Below are positions 33,631-42,474 of a DNA stretch of 64,000 nucleotides, piece after piece. Within the stretch, counting starts at the first letter, position 1. Each line of letters opens with the position of its first letter. The DNA comes from Bacillota bacterium (lineage in GTDB: Bacteria; Bacillota; Clostridia; DSM-8532), in assembly GCA_022702935.2 (NCBI GenBank), contig JAKIML020000105.1:1-64000 (forward strand), in the 5' to 3' direction. The position numbers and the translations under genes were made by a program. The notes beneath the pieces are model-generated. The model did no database searches. It had not been told where the DNA came from and saw only the letters and a list, made by a program, of their open reading frames with translations.

Positions 33631-34317
33631 ATGGCAGAAAAGAAATCCTTAGGTTCTGTATTTTTTAACGGTATACTCAAAGAAAACCCCACTCTTCGCC
33701 TCCTTTTAGGTATGTGCCCGTCCCTTGCGGTCACCACCATGGCCAAGAATGGTTTGGGAATGGGGGCTGCGGCAACCTTCGTTCTAGTGGGCTCCAATCT
33801 GGTTATCTCCCTGATCCGTAAGATTGTGCCCGACAAGGTGCGTATACCTGTGTTTATCACCATCATTGCAACCTTCACCACCATTGTGCAGATGCTTTTG
33901 GCCGCATTCCTGCCCGAGATTAACAAGCAATTGGGTATCTTCATTCCGCTGATAGTGGTTAACTGCATCATCTTTGCCCGGGCAGAGATGTTTGCCCAGA
34001 AGAACGGGCCCCTTCTTTCCATCATGGACGCTTTGGGCATGGGTGCCGGGTTTACGCTTGCCATCACAGCCATTGGCTCTATTCGTGAGATTCTGGGTGC
34101 AGGAACCTGGATGGGTATCCCCGTAACCATCAATCTGTTTGAGCCCGCCACACTGTTCATCCTTCCTCCCGGAGGATTTATGGTTCTGGGCTTCCTGATT
34201 GCTTTAATTAACAAGTTAACCAATAAGAAAAAGGATCCTGCGTCAGCCCAGGGAGGATCGGGCTGTGCTGCCGGATGTCCCGGCTGCAGCAAGGCCATGC
34301 ATGGAGGTGAGGCATAA
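33631..34317 (+). CDS. rnfE: Rnf complex subunit E
   Basis: RnfE is a six-helix membrane subunit paralogous to RnfA; the two form a pseudo-symmetric pair that holds an iron-sulfur cluster in the membrane. The 228-residue protein has the family opening NPTLRLLLGMCPSLAV. Its C-terminal tail is unusual, with GCAAGCPGCSKAM, four cysteines or so that are not part of the core fold. Start ATG 33631 follows GGGGGG. It overlaps rnfA by 1 base. Confidence 0.95.
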   Translation: MAEKKSLGSVFFNGILKENPTLRLLLGMCPSLAVTTMAKNGLGMGAAATFVLVGSNLVISLIRKIVPDKVRIPVFITIIATFTTIVQMLLAAFLPEINKQLGIFIPLIVVNCIIFARAEMFAQKNGPLLSIMDALGMGAGFTLAITAIGSIREILGAGTWMGIPVTINLFEPATLFILPPGGFMVLGFLIALINKLTNKKKDPASAQGGSGCAAGCPGCSKAMHGGEA

Positions 34318-34898
34318 TGAAGGAGTTATTTGCCATTCTCATTGGCGCCATGTTCGTTGAAAACTTTGTTCTCTCAAAGTTCCTGGGTATCTGCCCGTTC
34401 CTGGGTGTATCCAAAAAGACCTCTACCGCCGTGGGTATGAGCGGTGCGGTGGTATTCGTTTTGGTGCTGTCGCAGGCTGTGACCTGGCTCATTAATGAAT
34501 ATCTGCTTAAGCCCTATTCTCTTGAATACCTCCAAACCATTGCCTTTATTCTGACTATTGCGACTTTGGTGCAGTTTGTTGAGACTGTTCTTAAAAAGCT
34601 CATGCCTGCCCTGTATAAGGCCCTGGGTGTTTATCTGCCCCTTATTACCACCAACTGTGCGGTTTTGGGTTCGGCGCTTATCTTTGTTGAACGGGACTAT
34701 ACCTTTGTGGAATCGGTGGTCTTCGGCTTTGCGGCCGGCTTGGGCTTCACCTTGGCCCTGATACTCTTCTCGGGTGTCAGAGAACGCCTTGAAACTGCTG
34801 ATATTCCGGAATCCTTTAAAGGAATGCCCATTACACTCATCGCGGCCTCCCTGGTGTCGGTAGCCTTTATTGGCTTTGCGGGCCTGGTTCTGCCGTAG
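34317..34898 (+). CDS. rnfA: Rnf complex subunit A
   Basis: RnfA is the six-helix partner of RnfE. The 193-residue protein contains the family phrases VENFVLSKFLGICPFLGVS and TTNCAVLGSALI with the conserved membrane cysteines. The stop of rnfE and the start of rnfA share one base (TAATG). Confidence 0.96.
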   Translation: MKELFAILIGAMFVENFVLSKFLGICPFLGVSKKTSTAVGMSGAVVFVLVLSQAVTWLINEYLLKPYSLEYLQTIAFILTIATLVQFVETVLKKLMPALYKALGVYLPLITTNCAVLGSALIFVERDYTFVESVVFGFAAGLGFTLALILFSGVRERLETADIPESFKGMPITLIAASLVSVAFIGFAGLVLP

Positions 34899-34914
34899 GA
34901 AGGGGGAAGGATAA

Positions 34915-35718
34915 ATGGATATATTAATTCCTGTATCAATTATATCGGGATTGGGTCTGGCCTTTGGCCTGGGGCTTTCCTACGCTTCCAAGGTTTTTGA
35001 GGTGAAGGTGGACGAAAGAATCAGCAAGGTCAGAGAGATGCTTCCCGGTGCCAACTGCGGCGCCTGCGGCTACTCTGGCTGTGACGGCCTGGCCGAAGCC
35101 ATTGTCAATGAGGGCGTCCATGCCTCCAAATGTCCCGTGGGCGGTATTGAGGTGGTCAACGCCATCTCCGACTATATGGGTGTGGATGAAGGCTCTATTG
35201 ATGTGAAGGTGGCCCGGGTGCTCTGCCAGGGAACCTGCAGCAATGTGGAGCAGAAGTACGATTATGACGGCATGGAAAGCTGCCATTCAGCCAATGCTCT
35301 GGCCGGCGGCATGAATGCCTGCTCCTATGGCTGTTTAGGTTTGGGAAGCTGTAAAAGGGTTTGCCCCTTTGATGCCATTGTTATGGAAGAAGGGGTGGCC
35401 AGGATCCTTGAAGATAAATGTACGGGCTGCGGCAATTGTGTGGCCGAATGTCCCAAGAGTATCATCCATCTCATCCCCGTCATGTCGGGCTTCACAGTGG
35501 TTTGCTCCAGCCATGATAAGGGGGCTGTGGCCAGAAAGAACTGCAAGGTGGCCTGCATTTCCTGTCAGAAATGCGTCAGGGTATGTCCCAGCCAGGCCAT
35601 TGCCATGAATGACAATCTGGCAGTAATTGATCCCACCAAGTGCACCAATTGCGGAGAATGTGAAAAGGCTTGTCCGCAGAAGTGCATCACCAACAGCATG
35701 CATAGGCGTTTGGATTAA
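34915..35718 (+). CDS. rnfB: Rnf complex subunit B (polyferredoxin)
   Basis: RnfB is the likely entry point for electrons from ferredoxin. The 267-residue protein has one N-terminal membrane helix, a cluster domain with GANCGACGYSGCDGLA, then ferredoxin-type cluster motifs (CKRVCP, CTGCGNCVAECP, CISCQKCVRVCP, CTNCGECEKACP). It ends the rnfCDGEAB operon, and a strong hairpin follows. Confidence 0.96.
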   Translation: MDILIPVSIISGLGLAFGLGLSYASKVFEVKVDERISKVREMLPGANCGACGYSGCDGLAEAIVNEGVHASKCPVGGIEVVNAISDYMGVDEGSIDVKVARVLCQGTCSNVEQKYDYDGMESCHSANALAGGMNACSYGCLGLGSCKRVCPFDAIVMEEGVARILEDKCTGCGNCVAECPKSIIHLIPVMSGFTVVCSSHDKGAVARKNCKVACISCQKCVRVCPSQAIAMNDNLAVIDPTKCTNCGECEKACPQKCITNSMHRRLD

Positions 35719-35760
35719 ACCCAAAGCCATATCCTTATTACGAATGTATTGATTAATAAC

Positions 35761-35816
35761 CATGCCATGGACTTCTTGTATGGCTTTATGAGCCGAGAAA
35801 TCCATGGCATGTTTTA
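35761..35816 (+). terminator. Terminator of rnf operon
   Basis: CATGCCATGGA ... TCCATGGCATG is an 11-bp perfect stem with a long loop, followed by TTTTATT. Confidence 0.85.
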
Positions 35817-35853
35817 TTGCCCGTAAATGCCTTAAAAATTCGGTAACAGACCT

Positions 35854-35882
35854 TTGACCATGGGTATAAAATCCTATACAAT
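35854..35882 (+). promoter_or_regulatory. Promoter of alpha-galactosidase gene
   Basis: TTGACC, a 17-base spacer and TACAAT (35877-35882). A small hairpin GCCGC-AAA-GCGGC follows in the leader near 35910. Confidence 0.72.
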
Positions 35883-35960
35883 GAGGGTAAATCAGGGAAT
35901 ATCTGTATGCCGCAAAGCGGCGATGCTATAAACCATTACTTGGATAGAGAGGTTATTATT

Positions 35961-38171
35961 ATGGGAATTAAGTATTTGGAAAAGCAAAGGGTTTTCAAAT
36001 TGGATGCCGGTCAAACCTCTTATGTCATCGGAGTTGTGGACGATGAGGGGTTTTTAGGCCATGTTTATTTCGGTAAGCGCATACCTGACCAATATCTACC
36101 GGTGGAGAGCTTTCTGCGTCTCAATGAGTGGCCCCAGGTACCCTCACGGAATAATCGGGAGCGGCTTTCCTTTAACGACGCATTTCCAACAGAGTATTCC
36201 ACCTTTGGCCAGGGTGATTTCCGGGAAGCCTGCCTGGCCGTAAAGGATGCCCATGGCCATTCGGTGTGCGGGATAAAGTACCAATCCCATCGCATTTATG
36301 CAGGGAAACCCCGGTTGAAGGGACTTCCGGCCACCTTTGGTTCCGAGGAGGAAACCACCACCCTGGAAATCACCTGTAAGGACGAGATATTAAATCTTGA
36401 GGTGGTACTTGTTTATACCGTTTTTGAAAAATTCAACGCCATTACCCGCAGTGTTCGTATCAGGAATCAATCCCAGGCGCCCATCCGCCTGACAAAGGCA
36501 TTATCAGCCTGTGTGGATCTGAATGGAAATGATTACGATATCATCTCCCTTCACGGCTCATGGGCTCGGGAGCGGCATGTGCAAAGAATGCCCGTGGGCC
36601 TGGGCAAGAGGGTGCTCTCCTCAGTAAGGGGTGAGTCCAGCCACCAGTGCAATCCGTTCATGGCCCTGGCGGCCCGGGAAACCACTGAGGACTCTGGAGA
36701 GGTCTATGGCTTCTGTTTTGTCTATTCGGGAAATTTCGTGGGCATCGCCGAGGGCTGCCAGTTTAGCACCACCCGGGTGGTCATGGGCATCAATCCCGAG
36801 GGCTTCGAATGGCTGCTTATGCCCGAGGAGGAGTTTATCGCCCCCGAGGTCATCATGGTCTACTCGGACCAGGGCATCGGGAAGATGACCCGCACCTTCC
36901 ATGACCTGATGCGGGGCCATCTGATAAGGGGCCAGTATAAGGATCGTAAGCGTCCTATCCTTATCAATAACTGGGAGGCCACCTATTTTGACTTCAATAC
37001 CCAAAAGCTTCTGGATATCGCCCGGGAAGCCTCCAAGCTGGGCATTGAAATGCTGGTCATGGATGACGGCTGGTTCGGCAGGAGAAACAGTGACAACTGC
37101 TCTCTGGGAGATTGGGTGGTCAATGAGGATAAGATCCAGGGCGGGCTCAATTATCTGGTCAATGAGGTGAATAAACTGGGCATGCAGTTTGGCATTTGGT
37201 TCGAGCCTGAAATGATTTCCCCCGACTCGGATCTCTATCGGGCCCACCCCGACTGGTGCCTTCGCGTTCCTGACCGCACACCCTGTTTAAGCAGGGATCA
37301 GTATGTGCTGGACCTGACCCGCCCCGAGGTGGTAGAAACGGTCTATGCCATGCTCAGCAATATTCTGAAAAGTGCTAATATTACCTATGTGAAATGGGAT
37401 ATGAACCGCCCCTTAACCGATGTGGGAAGCGCCTACCTGCCGCCCGACAGACAGGGCGAGGTGAGCCATCGCTATATGCTGGCTGTCTATGAGATGATGG
37501 AGCGTCTGACCTCCGATTTTCCCCATATCCTGCTTGAAAACTGTTCAGGCGGCGGCGGCAGGTTTGATGCGGGCATGCTGTATTACAGCCCCCAGATCTG
37601 GTGCTCCGACGATACCGACGCCATTGAGCGACTGGAGATCCAGCGGGGAACGGCCATGGTCTATCCCCTGTCCACCATGGGAGCCCATGTGAGCGATTGT
37701 CCCAATCATGCCGTCCATAGGACCACTCCCTTTGAGACCCGGGGCTATGTGGCTCTGGCGGGCACCTTTGGCTATGAGCTGGATGTGACCAGAATTCCCG
37801 AGGAGGACAGAGCCCTGATTCCCAGCCAAGTCGCGCTGTATCATCGCTTCAATGATCTGATCCGGCAGGGGGATTACTACCGCATTGGAAGCTATGCCGA
37901 GAACCATGTCTATGATTGCTGGGCCGTGGTGTCCAAGGACCAAACAGAGGCGCTTGTGACCTATATCCAGGTGCTGCATCGGCCCAGCTTTAAGAACCAG
38001 CGTGTTCGCCTCAAGGGGCTTAATCCGGAGTATTATTACAAGGATGCGGAGACGGGTGAAGTGTTCAGCGGAAGTGTGCTCATGTATGGCGGAATGACTA
38101 TGACAGGTATTCAGGGGGATTTCAAAGGTAAGCTCATTCATTTGGTGCGGGTTGAGCCGGAGGAACTTTAA
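35961..38171 (+). CDS. Alpha-galactosidase, glycoside hydrolase family 36
   Basis: GH36 enzymes release terminal alpha-linked galactose from raffinose-type sugars and galactomannan. The 736-residue protein has an N-terminal beta-sandwich, then the barrel with VMDDGWFGRRN, the nucleophile segment VKWDMNRP, the ENCSGGGGRFD loop and the acid/base segment WCSDDTDAIER. No signal peptide is seen, so it acts on imported oligosaccharides. ATG 35961 with GAGAGG upstream is preferred over the in-frame ATG 35907. It stands alone and is convergent with the DUF192 gene with a 3-bp overlap of stop codons. Confidence 0.94.
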   Translation: MGIKYLEKQRVFKLDAGQTSYVIGVVDDEGFLGHVYFGKRIPDQYLPVESFLRLNEWPQVPSRNNRERLSFNDAFPTEYSTFGQGDFREACLAVKDAHGHSVCGIKYQSHRIYAGKPRLKGLPATFGSEEETTTLEITCKDEILNLEVVLVYTVFEKFNAITRSVRIRNQSQAPIRLTKALSACVDLNGNDYDIISLHGSWARERHVQRMPVGLGKRVLSSVRGESSHQCNPFMALAARETTEDSGEVYGFCFVYSGNFVGIAEGCQFSTTRVVMGINPEGFEWLLMPEEEFIAPEVIMVYSDQGIGKMTRTFHDLMRGHLIRGQYKDRKRPILINNWEATYFDFNTQKLLDIAREASKLGIEMLVMDDGWFGRRNSDNCSLGDWVVNEDKIQGGLNYLVNEVNKLGMQFGIWFEPEMISPDSDLYRAHPDWCLRVPDRTPCLSRDQYVLDLTRPEVVETVYAMLSNILKSANITYVKWDMNRPLTDVGSAYLPPDRQGEVSHRYMLAVYEMMERLTSDFPHILLENCSGGGGRFDAGMLYYSPQIWCSDDTDAIERLEIQRGTAMVYPLSTMGAHVSDCPNHAVHRTTPFETRGYVALAGTFGYELDVTRIPEEDRALIPSQVALYHRFNDLIRQGDYYRIGSYAENHVYDCWAVVSKDQTEALVTYIQVLHRPSFKNQRVRLKGLNPEYYYKDAETGEVFSGSVLMYGGMTMTGIQGDFKGKLIHLVRVEPEEL

Positions 38172-38512
38172 TAAAAGAGAATGGTGTCGCCGATGTTGAC
38201 AAAGGCAGTGGCATGCAGTGAGGAGGGGAATTTCAGCGCTTTGCTAGCCCCTCTGACGGGCAGGACAATGCGCCAGGGCTTAACGGACCTTTTAATGCCC
38301 ACGACCTGGTTTTCACTGTCCAGAAAGAGAATGTCCAGAGGATAGCGCATAAAAAGGGTGTGAACAAATCTGCATGGAACAACAAAGAAGCCGTAGTTTC
38401 CTTCTCTGCGTCCCATAAGTCCTTTCAATCTGGCAACCAATGAATCGGCAGCTTCTACGGGAATATGTCTGCCGGAGGGCGCTCTGTAATAGAGCGAGAA
38501 TGAAACGTGCAT
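38168..38512 (-). CDS. DUF192 family protein
   Basis: This 114-residue protein matches the DUF192 pattern: GLMGRR early, then PCRFVHTLFMRYPLDILFLD and later VKPWR. Relatives are often secreted or membrane-anchored and of unknown function; this one lacks a signal sequence. ATG 38512 is chosen because AGGTGA lies 8 bases upstream; an ATG at 38536 in the same frame is less likely. Its 3' end overlaps the end of the alpha-galactosidase gene by 3 bases. Confidence 0.82.
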   Translation of the reverse strand: MHVSFSLYYRAPSGRHIPVEAADSLVARLKGLMGRREGNYGFFVVPCRFVHTLFMRYPLDILFLDSENQVVGIKRSVKPWRIVLPVRGASKALKFPSSLHATAFVNIGDTILFY

Positions 38513-38696
38513 TGTTAAATCACCTAAAAATAGCATACACGCTGAGTTCCTTCGGTGAAAGTGGGCCGTAAGACCTATATATGCTGGGACTGTCAGTCAG
38601 ACTTTCGTATTTTTCTTCCGTATTACCTTTATGAAGTGTAAAATTTACATGTAAAGGGAACGCATAAGCTTTCCGGAACAAGGACAGATAAGCATT

Positions 38697-39224
38697 ATGC
38701 AGGACTATGATATTGTCCGACAATGTATAGAAGGAAATACTGAAGCATTTGCAGAACTGGTTGAGCGTTATCAGCGGCTGGTCTTTTCGGTGGCCCTTCA
38801 ATATCTGAAGGATGCCGGGCGGGCCGAGGATGCAGTACAGGAGACTTTTACCAAGGCTTATATCCATTTGAGGAGCTATAATCCCGACTATAAGTTTTCT
38901 ACCTGGATTACCAAGATCGCCTATCATTGCTGCATTGATATGCTGCGAAAGCAGAGGGAGACAAACCCGCTGGATGAAGCCTTGGAGACTGCAGACAAAA
39001 CAATAACTCCCGAGGAGGCTGTGGTTTCCAGGGACAGAGTCAAGAAGCTGGAGACGCTTATCAATCAGTTGGAGCCCAAGTATCGCCAGCCCCTGATGCT
39101 TTTCCATGCCTCGGGGTTAAAATATGAGGAGATCGCTGAGATACTGAAGCAGCCCATGAGTATTGTCAAGAACCGTATTTATAGAGCACGAAAAATGTTG
39201 AAAGAGGCCCTCAAGGACTATTGA
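38697..39224 (+). CDS. ECF-type RNA polymerase sigma factor
   Basis: This 175-residue sigma-70 relative has only regions 2 and 4. Region 2 reads LVERYQRLVFSVALQYLKDAGRAEDAVQETF with the -10 binding WITKIAYHCCIDMLRK; region 4 has YEEIAEILKQPMSIVKNRIYRARKML. It belongs to the SigW/RpoE-like group that answers to envelope stress. The next gene is its probable anti-sigma factor. A 13-bp perfect dyad TGTAAA-A-TTTACA lies upstream at 38637-38649, and GGAAC occurs twice near 38660-38690, reminiscent of ECF -35 elements. Confidence 0.92.
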   Translation: MQDYDIVRQCIEGNTEAFAELVERYQRLVFSVALQYLKDAGRAEDAVQETFTKAYIHLRSYNPDYKFSTWITKIAYHCCIDMLRKQRETNPLDEALETADKTITPEEAVVSRDRVKKLETLINQLEPKYRQPLMLFHASGLKYEEIAEILKQPMSIVKNRIYRARKMLKEALKDY

Positions 39225-39264
39225 CCCAAAATCTGCGGTTTGTCGGAAAGGGGCGGAGGTTGCC

Positions 39265-39810
39265 ATGAAAACCTGTTTAACGGATAAGGATTACCAGAAA
39301 TATTTGGAGAAAGGGTTTGACAAGAAGGAGCTGGCCGGGCTGGAAGCGCATATGGCCCATTGCGCAAAGTGCCGGGATGAGTTTGAAAACTGGCAGAAGG
39401 TCAGGGAGGCCCTTGATCAGGCCGGCCATGTCCTGGTGCCCGATGGTCTTAAGACACGGGTGATGGAGAGTGTGCGCAAAGCCAAGATCAAGCCCAAAGA
39501 GAAGCCCATGCCCTATGTGTGGGGATTGGTGGCTCTGATTGCATTGGTCCTGGTGGCGTTTATGCTGCCCATCAATGGTGTACCCGTTATTCAGTTAATT
39601 TATAAAGAGCTGGTTTACTATATGTCCCAGGCGCTCTATTATTTCCTCTGGTTCATGGGCACCGATATCAAGACCTTCTTCACCGTCATGAAGGCCCTGG
39701 TCGCTTTCATTTCGGAATATCTGTGGGTGTTTGCCCTGAGCATCGGTCTTGTTATTGTGGGTTTCATCTCATTAATCCTCAGGGGAAGGCCCAAACTTAA
39801 GGCAAACTGA
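39265..39810 (+). CDS. Anti-sigma factor with zinc-finger domain
   Basis: The N-terminal part has the zinc-binding anti-sigma signature H...HCAKC (residues 29-37: HMAHCAKC), typical of ZAS-domain proteins that hold ECF sigma factors. Two or three membrane helices follow (GLVALIALVLVAFMLPI and WVFALSIGLVIVGFISLIL). It has 181 residues, starts 40 bases after the sigma gene with AGGTTGCC upstream, and almost surely regulates it. The external sensing part is very short, so the signal may act inside the membrane. Confidence 0.85.
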   Translation: MKTCLTDKDYQKYLEKGFDKKELAGLEAHMAHCAKCRDEFENWQKVREALDQAGHVLVPDGLKTRVMESVRKAKIKPKEKPMPYVWGLVALIALVLVAFMLPINGVPVIQLIYKELVYYMSQALYYFLWFMGTDIKTFFTVMKALVAFISEYLWVFALSIGLVIVGFISLILRGRPKLKAN

Positions 39811-39963
39811 CAAATCGGTAAAAATGCTTTTATTTTTAAAACCACTATTGTATAATATTGAATGAATAAAAAAACCCTGTTAATATGTCCTAGTGTTTCA
39901 TATAGGAATGCAGCACAAGAAATACGTCGTTACACTTGGTAACAGCCAGGAGGAATATACGCC

Positions 39964-40227
39964 ATGATGTCTAAAGAAGTTACGATATTGAGCAAGAATG
40001 GTCTGGAGTCAAAGATGGCTGCCAGGCTGATTCAGAAAGCGTCAAGCTACGAGGCCAATATCTGGATTCAAAAGGATGAACGCAAAGCAAATGCAAAGAG
40101 TCTCTTAGGGCTTTTATCATTGGGTATCAGTCCTGGTGATCAAATTACCATTATTACCGACGGAAGAGATGAGGCCACTGCTTTAAGCGAGCTTGAGGCA
40201 TTTGCCATCAAAGGATTGACTGAATAG
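39964..40227 (+). CDS. HPr-like protein lacking the active-site histidine (Crh-type)
   Basis: The 87-residue protein has the HPr fold. The usual GxHARPA segment with catalytic His 15 reads GLESKMAARLIQKAS, so it cannot pass phosphate in the PTS. The regulatory serine is kept in AKSLLGLLSLG (Ser 46 of HPr). This is the pattern of Crh, which when phosphorylated on serine by HprK helps CcpA in carbon catabolite repression; the specific role here is inferred. AGGAGG stands 10 bases before ATG 39964. A strong terminator follows, so it is monocistronic. Confidence 0.8.
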   Translation: MMSKEVTILSKNGLESKMAARLIQKASSYEANIWIQKDERKANAKSLLGLLSLGISPGDQITIITDGRDEATALSELEAFAIKGLTE

Positions 40228-40244
40228 TCATTGTATACAAGGGG

Positions 40245-40267
40245 GCCGGCGATAAGCCGGCTTTTTT
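40245..40267 (+). terminator. Terminator of Crh-like gene
   Basis: GCCGGC-GATAA-GCCGGC followed by TTTTTT. Confidence 0.93.
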
Positions 40268-40310
40268 ATTGCTGAATATTACCCGAAAAGCCAGGACAGG
40301 AGGTGAAGCC

Positions 40311-42140
40311 ATGGCATCCATCAAGGAGACCCTAAAGAATCTTCCCGAAGCCCCGGGGGTTTATATAATGCGGGATGAAACTGACACAGTCATCTATGTG
40401 GGCAAGGCAAAAGTGCTGAAAAACCGTGTGAAGTCCTATTTCCAGGCCCGGGATGACAGGGATGTCAAAACGGCCCAGTTGGTTTCCCATGTCCATTCCC
40501 TTGAATATATCGTGACCCATACCGAAGCCGAGGCATTGATTCTTGAAAACACGCTTATAAAACGTTATAAGCCCAAATATAACATCCTTTTGAAGGATGA
40601 CAAGACCTATCCCCATATCCGTATCACCGTTCAGGAGGATTTTCCCAGAATCGAGATCACCCGCAAGATCCAAAAGGACGGGGCCAAGTATCTGGGAACC
40701 TATGCCAAAATATCGGCAGTGAGGGATTCTCTGGAGCTGTTAAGGCGGCTATTCCCCATAAGAACCTGCAAGCGGCAGATATCGGAGGAAAAGCCTCAGA
40801 GGCCCTGCCTCTATCACCATATCGGGCTATGCTCGGCCCCCTGTGCCGGCTATATATCCAAGGAGGAGTACGGAGAACTTATTAAGAATGCCATTGCCTT
40901 CCTTGAGGGGCGACAGGATGATGTCATCAAGAAGCTTGAAGTCCAAATGGAAGAGCTGGCCGAGAATCTGGAATTTGAAAAGGCAGCCGCCATCCGTGAT
41001 AGGCTTAAGAACATCCATGTGCTCTATACCAAACAGGCCGTGTCCTCCACCAAGTTCGACGAAAGGGATGTTATCGCCCTCTACTCGGATCAATGGCATT
41101 ATGCGGCCAGTGTGCTGACCATCCGGGGCGGCAAGCTCATTGGAAAGCGGGCCTTTGTCCTGGAAGGGATGGGGGCTGCACCTGCGGGATCCGCCATTGA
41201 ATCCTTTGTCATGCAGTACTATGAGGCCAACACCGAGGTGCCCAAGGAAGTGGCCCTCCAGTATGAGCCAGAGTCCCAGGAAGCCTTAACCGAGTGGCTC
41301 ACCCAAAAACGTGGGGCCAGGGTAACGCTGATTGTCCCGCAAAGGGGAACCAAAGCCGAGCTGGTGGATATGGCCGAGCAGAACGCCAAGGAGGAGCTGG
41401 AGCTCTACAAGAAGGATGTTCTCGCCGCTCAGGCAAAATCCCTGGAGGCCTTGAAGAAGCTTAAGGAGGCCCTCAGGCTGGACACCCTGCCCAGAATCAT
41501 CGAGGCCTACGACATATCCAACACAGGAAATACCGAGATTGTGGCGTCCATGGTGGTCTTCCGGGAGGGGAAGGCTGACACCCGATTATACCGACGCTTT
41601 AAAATGAAAGTAATTACCGAGCAGAACGACTACGGCAGCATGCAGGAGACCCTGCTGCGCCGCTTTAACCGATACCTTTCGGGAAGCCAGGATGAGGCCT
41701 TTTCAACCCTTCCGGACCTTATTCTGGTGGATGGCGGCGGCCAGCATGTGAGTGCCGCCAAAGAGGTGCTTCAGGACCTGGGGATTGAAGTCCCCATTTG
41801 GGGCATGGCCAAGGATGACAGGCATCGTTCCCATCGTCTGGTGAATGGAGTCACGGGCATAGAGCTTTCCCGGGACAGCGATATTTTGCGCTTTGTTGCC
41901 TCGGTTCAGAACGAGGCCCATCGCTATGCGCTGCAGTATAATAAGAACCTGAGAAAAAAGCGCATGGAAAGGTCGGTACTGGATGACATTGAAGGCGTCG
42001 GTCCTGCCCGCAAAAAGAAGCTGCTTAAGGCCTTCGGCTCGGTGAAGAAGCTGGCCGAAGCCAGCGTGGAGGATATCGCCAAGGTGGAAGGCATCAGCCA
42101 AAAGCTGGCCGCGCTTATTAAAGCACGGCTTAACGAGTAA
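40311..42140 (+). CDS. uvrC: Excinuclease ABC subunit C
   Basis: UvrC makes both incisions in nucleotide excision repair. The 609-residue protein has an N-terminal GIY-YIG nuclease (GVYIMRDETDTVIYVGKAK), a UVR motif that binds UvrB (NLEFEKAAAIRDRLKNI), the RNase H-like second nuclease in the middle and two C-terminal helix-hairpin-helix motifs (GVGPARKKKLLKAFGS). ATG 40311 follows AGGAGGTGA at 5 bases. Located near mfd, it supports a repair cluster. Confidence 0.97.
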   Translation: MASIKETLKNLPEAPGVYIMRDETDTVIYVGKAKVLKNRVKSYFQARDDRDVKTAQLVSHVHSLEYIVTHTEAEALILENTLIKRYKPKYNILLKDDKTYPHIRITVQEDFPRIEITRKIQKDGAKYLGTYAKISAVRDSLELLRRLFPIRTCKRQISEEKPQRPCLYHHIGLCSAPCAGYISKEEYGELIKNAIAFLEGRQDDVIKKLEVQMEELAENLEFEKAAAIRDRLKNIHVLYTKQAVSSTKFDERDVIALYSDQWHYAASVLTIRGGKLIGKRAFVLEGMGAAPAGSAIESFVMQYYEANTEVPKEVALQYEPESQEALTEWLTQKRGARVTLIVPQRGTKAELVDMAEQNAKEELELYKKDVLAAQAKSLEALKKLKEALRLDTLPRIIEAYDISNTGNTEIVASMVVFREGKADTRLYRRFKMKVITEQNDYGSMQETLLRRFNRYLSGSQDEAFSTLPDLILVDGGGQHVSAAKEVLQDLGIEVPIWGMAKDDRHRSHRLVNGVTGIELSRDSDILRFVASVQNEAHRYALQYNKNLRKKRMERSVLDDIEGVGPARKKKLLKAFGSVKKLAEASVEDIAKVEGISQKLAALIKARLNE

Positions 42141-42474
42141 AATGATAGGCCATGGCATTCAAATCCTCCAGCGGTCCTCGTCGCAGGAAGTTGTTCAAGC
42201 TCAATCTTGCTCTCTTGGGGAACTTGCTTCGCCAAGCTCCCCAGGTCGCTGGCAATCGCGCCATCTAGGTCGCATGGCCGAGCAGTTTAGTGCAACATGA
42301 CAACATTCAACAGCTCCTGCTTAAGGCTTGTCAGATTTGAACATCCATGCCTGTATACTGTTTTGAGGCGGCCACGCATACTTGAATTCTCATAGGGCAA
42401 AGGATATAGTATCCTTATGAAAATGTGCAAGAAATGGTCATACTACCATTAAGTTCGCTCGCAAAGAGGTTATC
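42141..42474. other. uvrC-mfd spacer
   Basis: This 334-bp gap has no believable gene. It contains a hairpin GGGGAACTTG-CTTCGC-CAAGCTCCCC (42217-42242, one mismatch) without a T-run, and a perfect dyad AAGGATA-TAG-TATCCTT at 42400-42416 that could be an operator or stem in the mfd leader. I see nothing more definite. Confidence 0.6.

Noticed and set aside
35905-35925. ANTAR-type hairpin near ATGCCGCAAAGCGGC upstream of the alpha-galactosidase
   Set aside because: The loop is only three bases (GCCGC-AAA-GCGGC), so it does not have the six-base A1/G4 loop.
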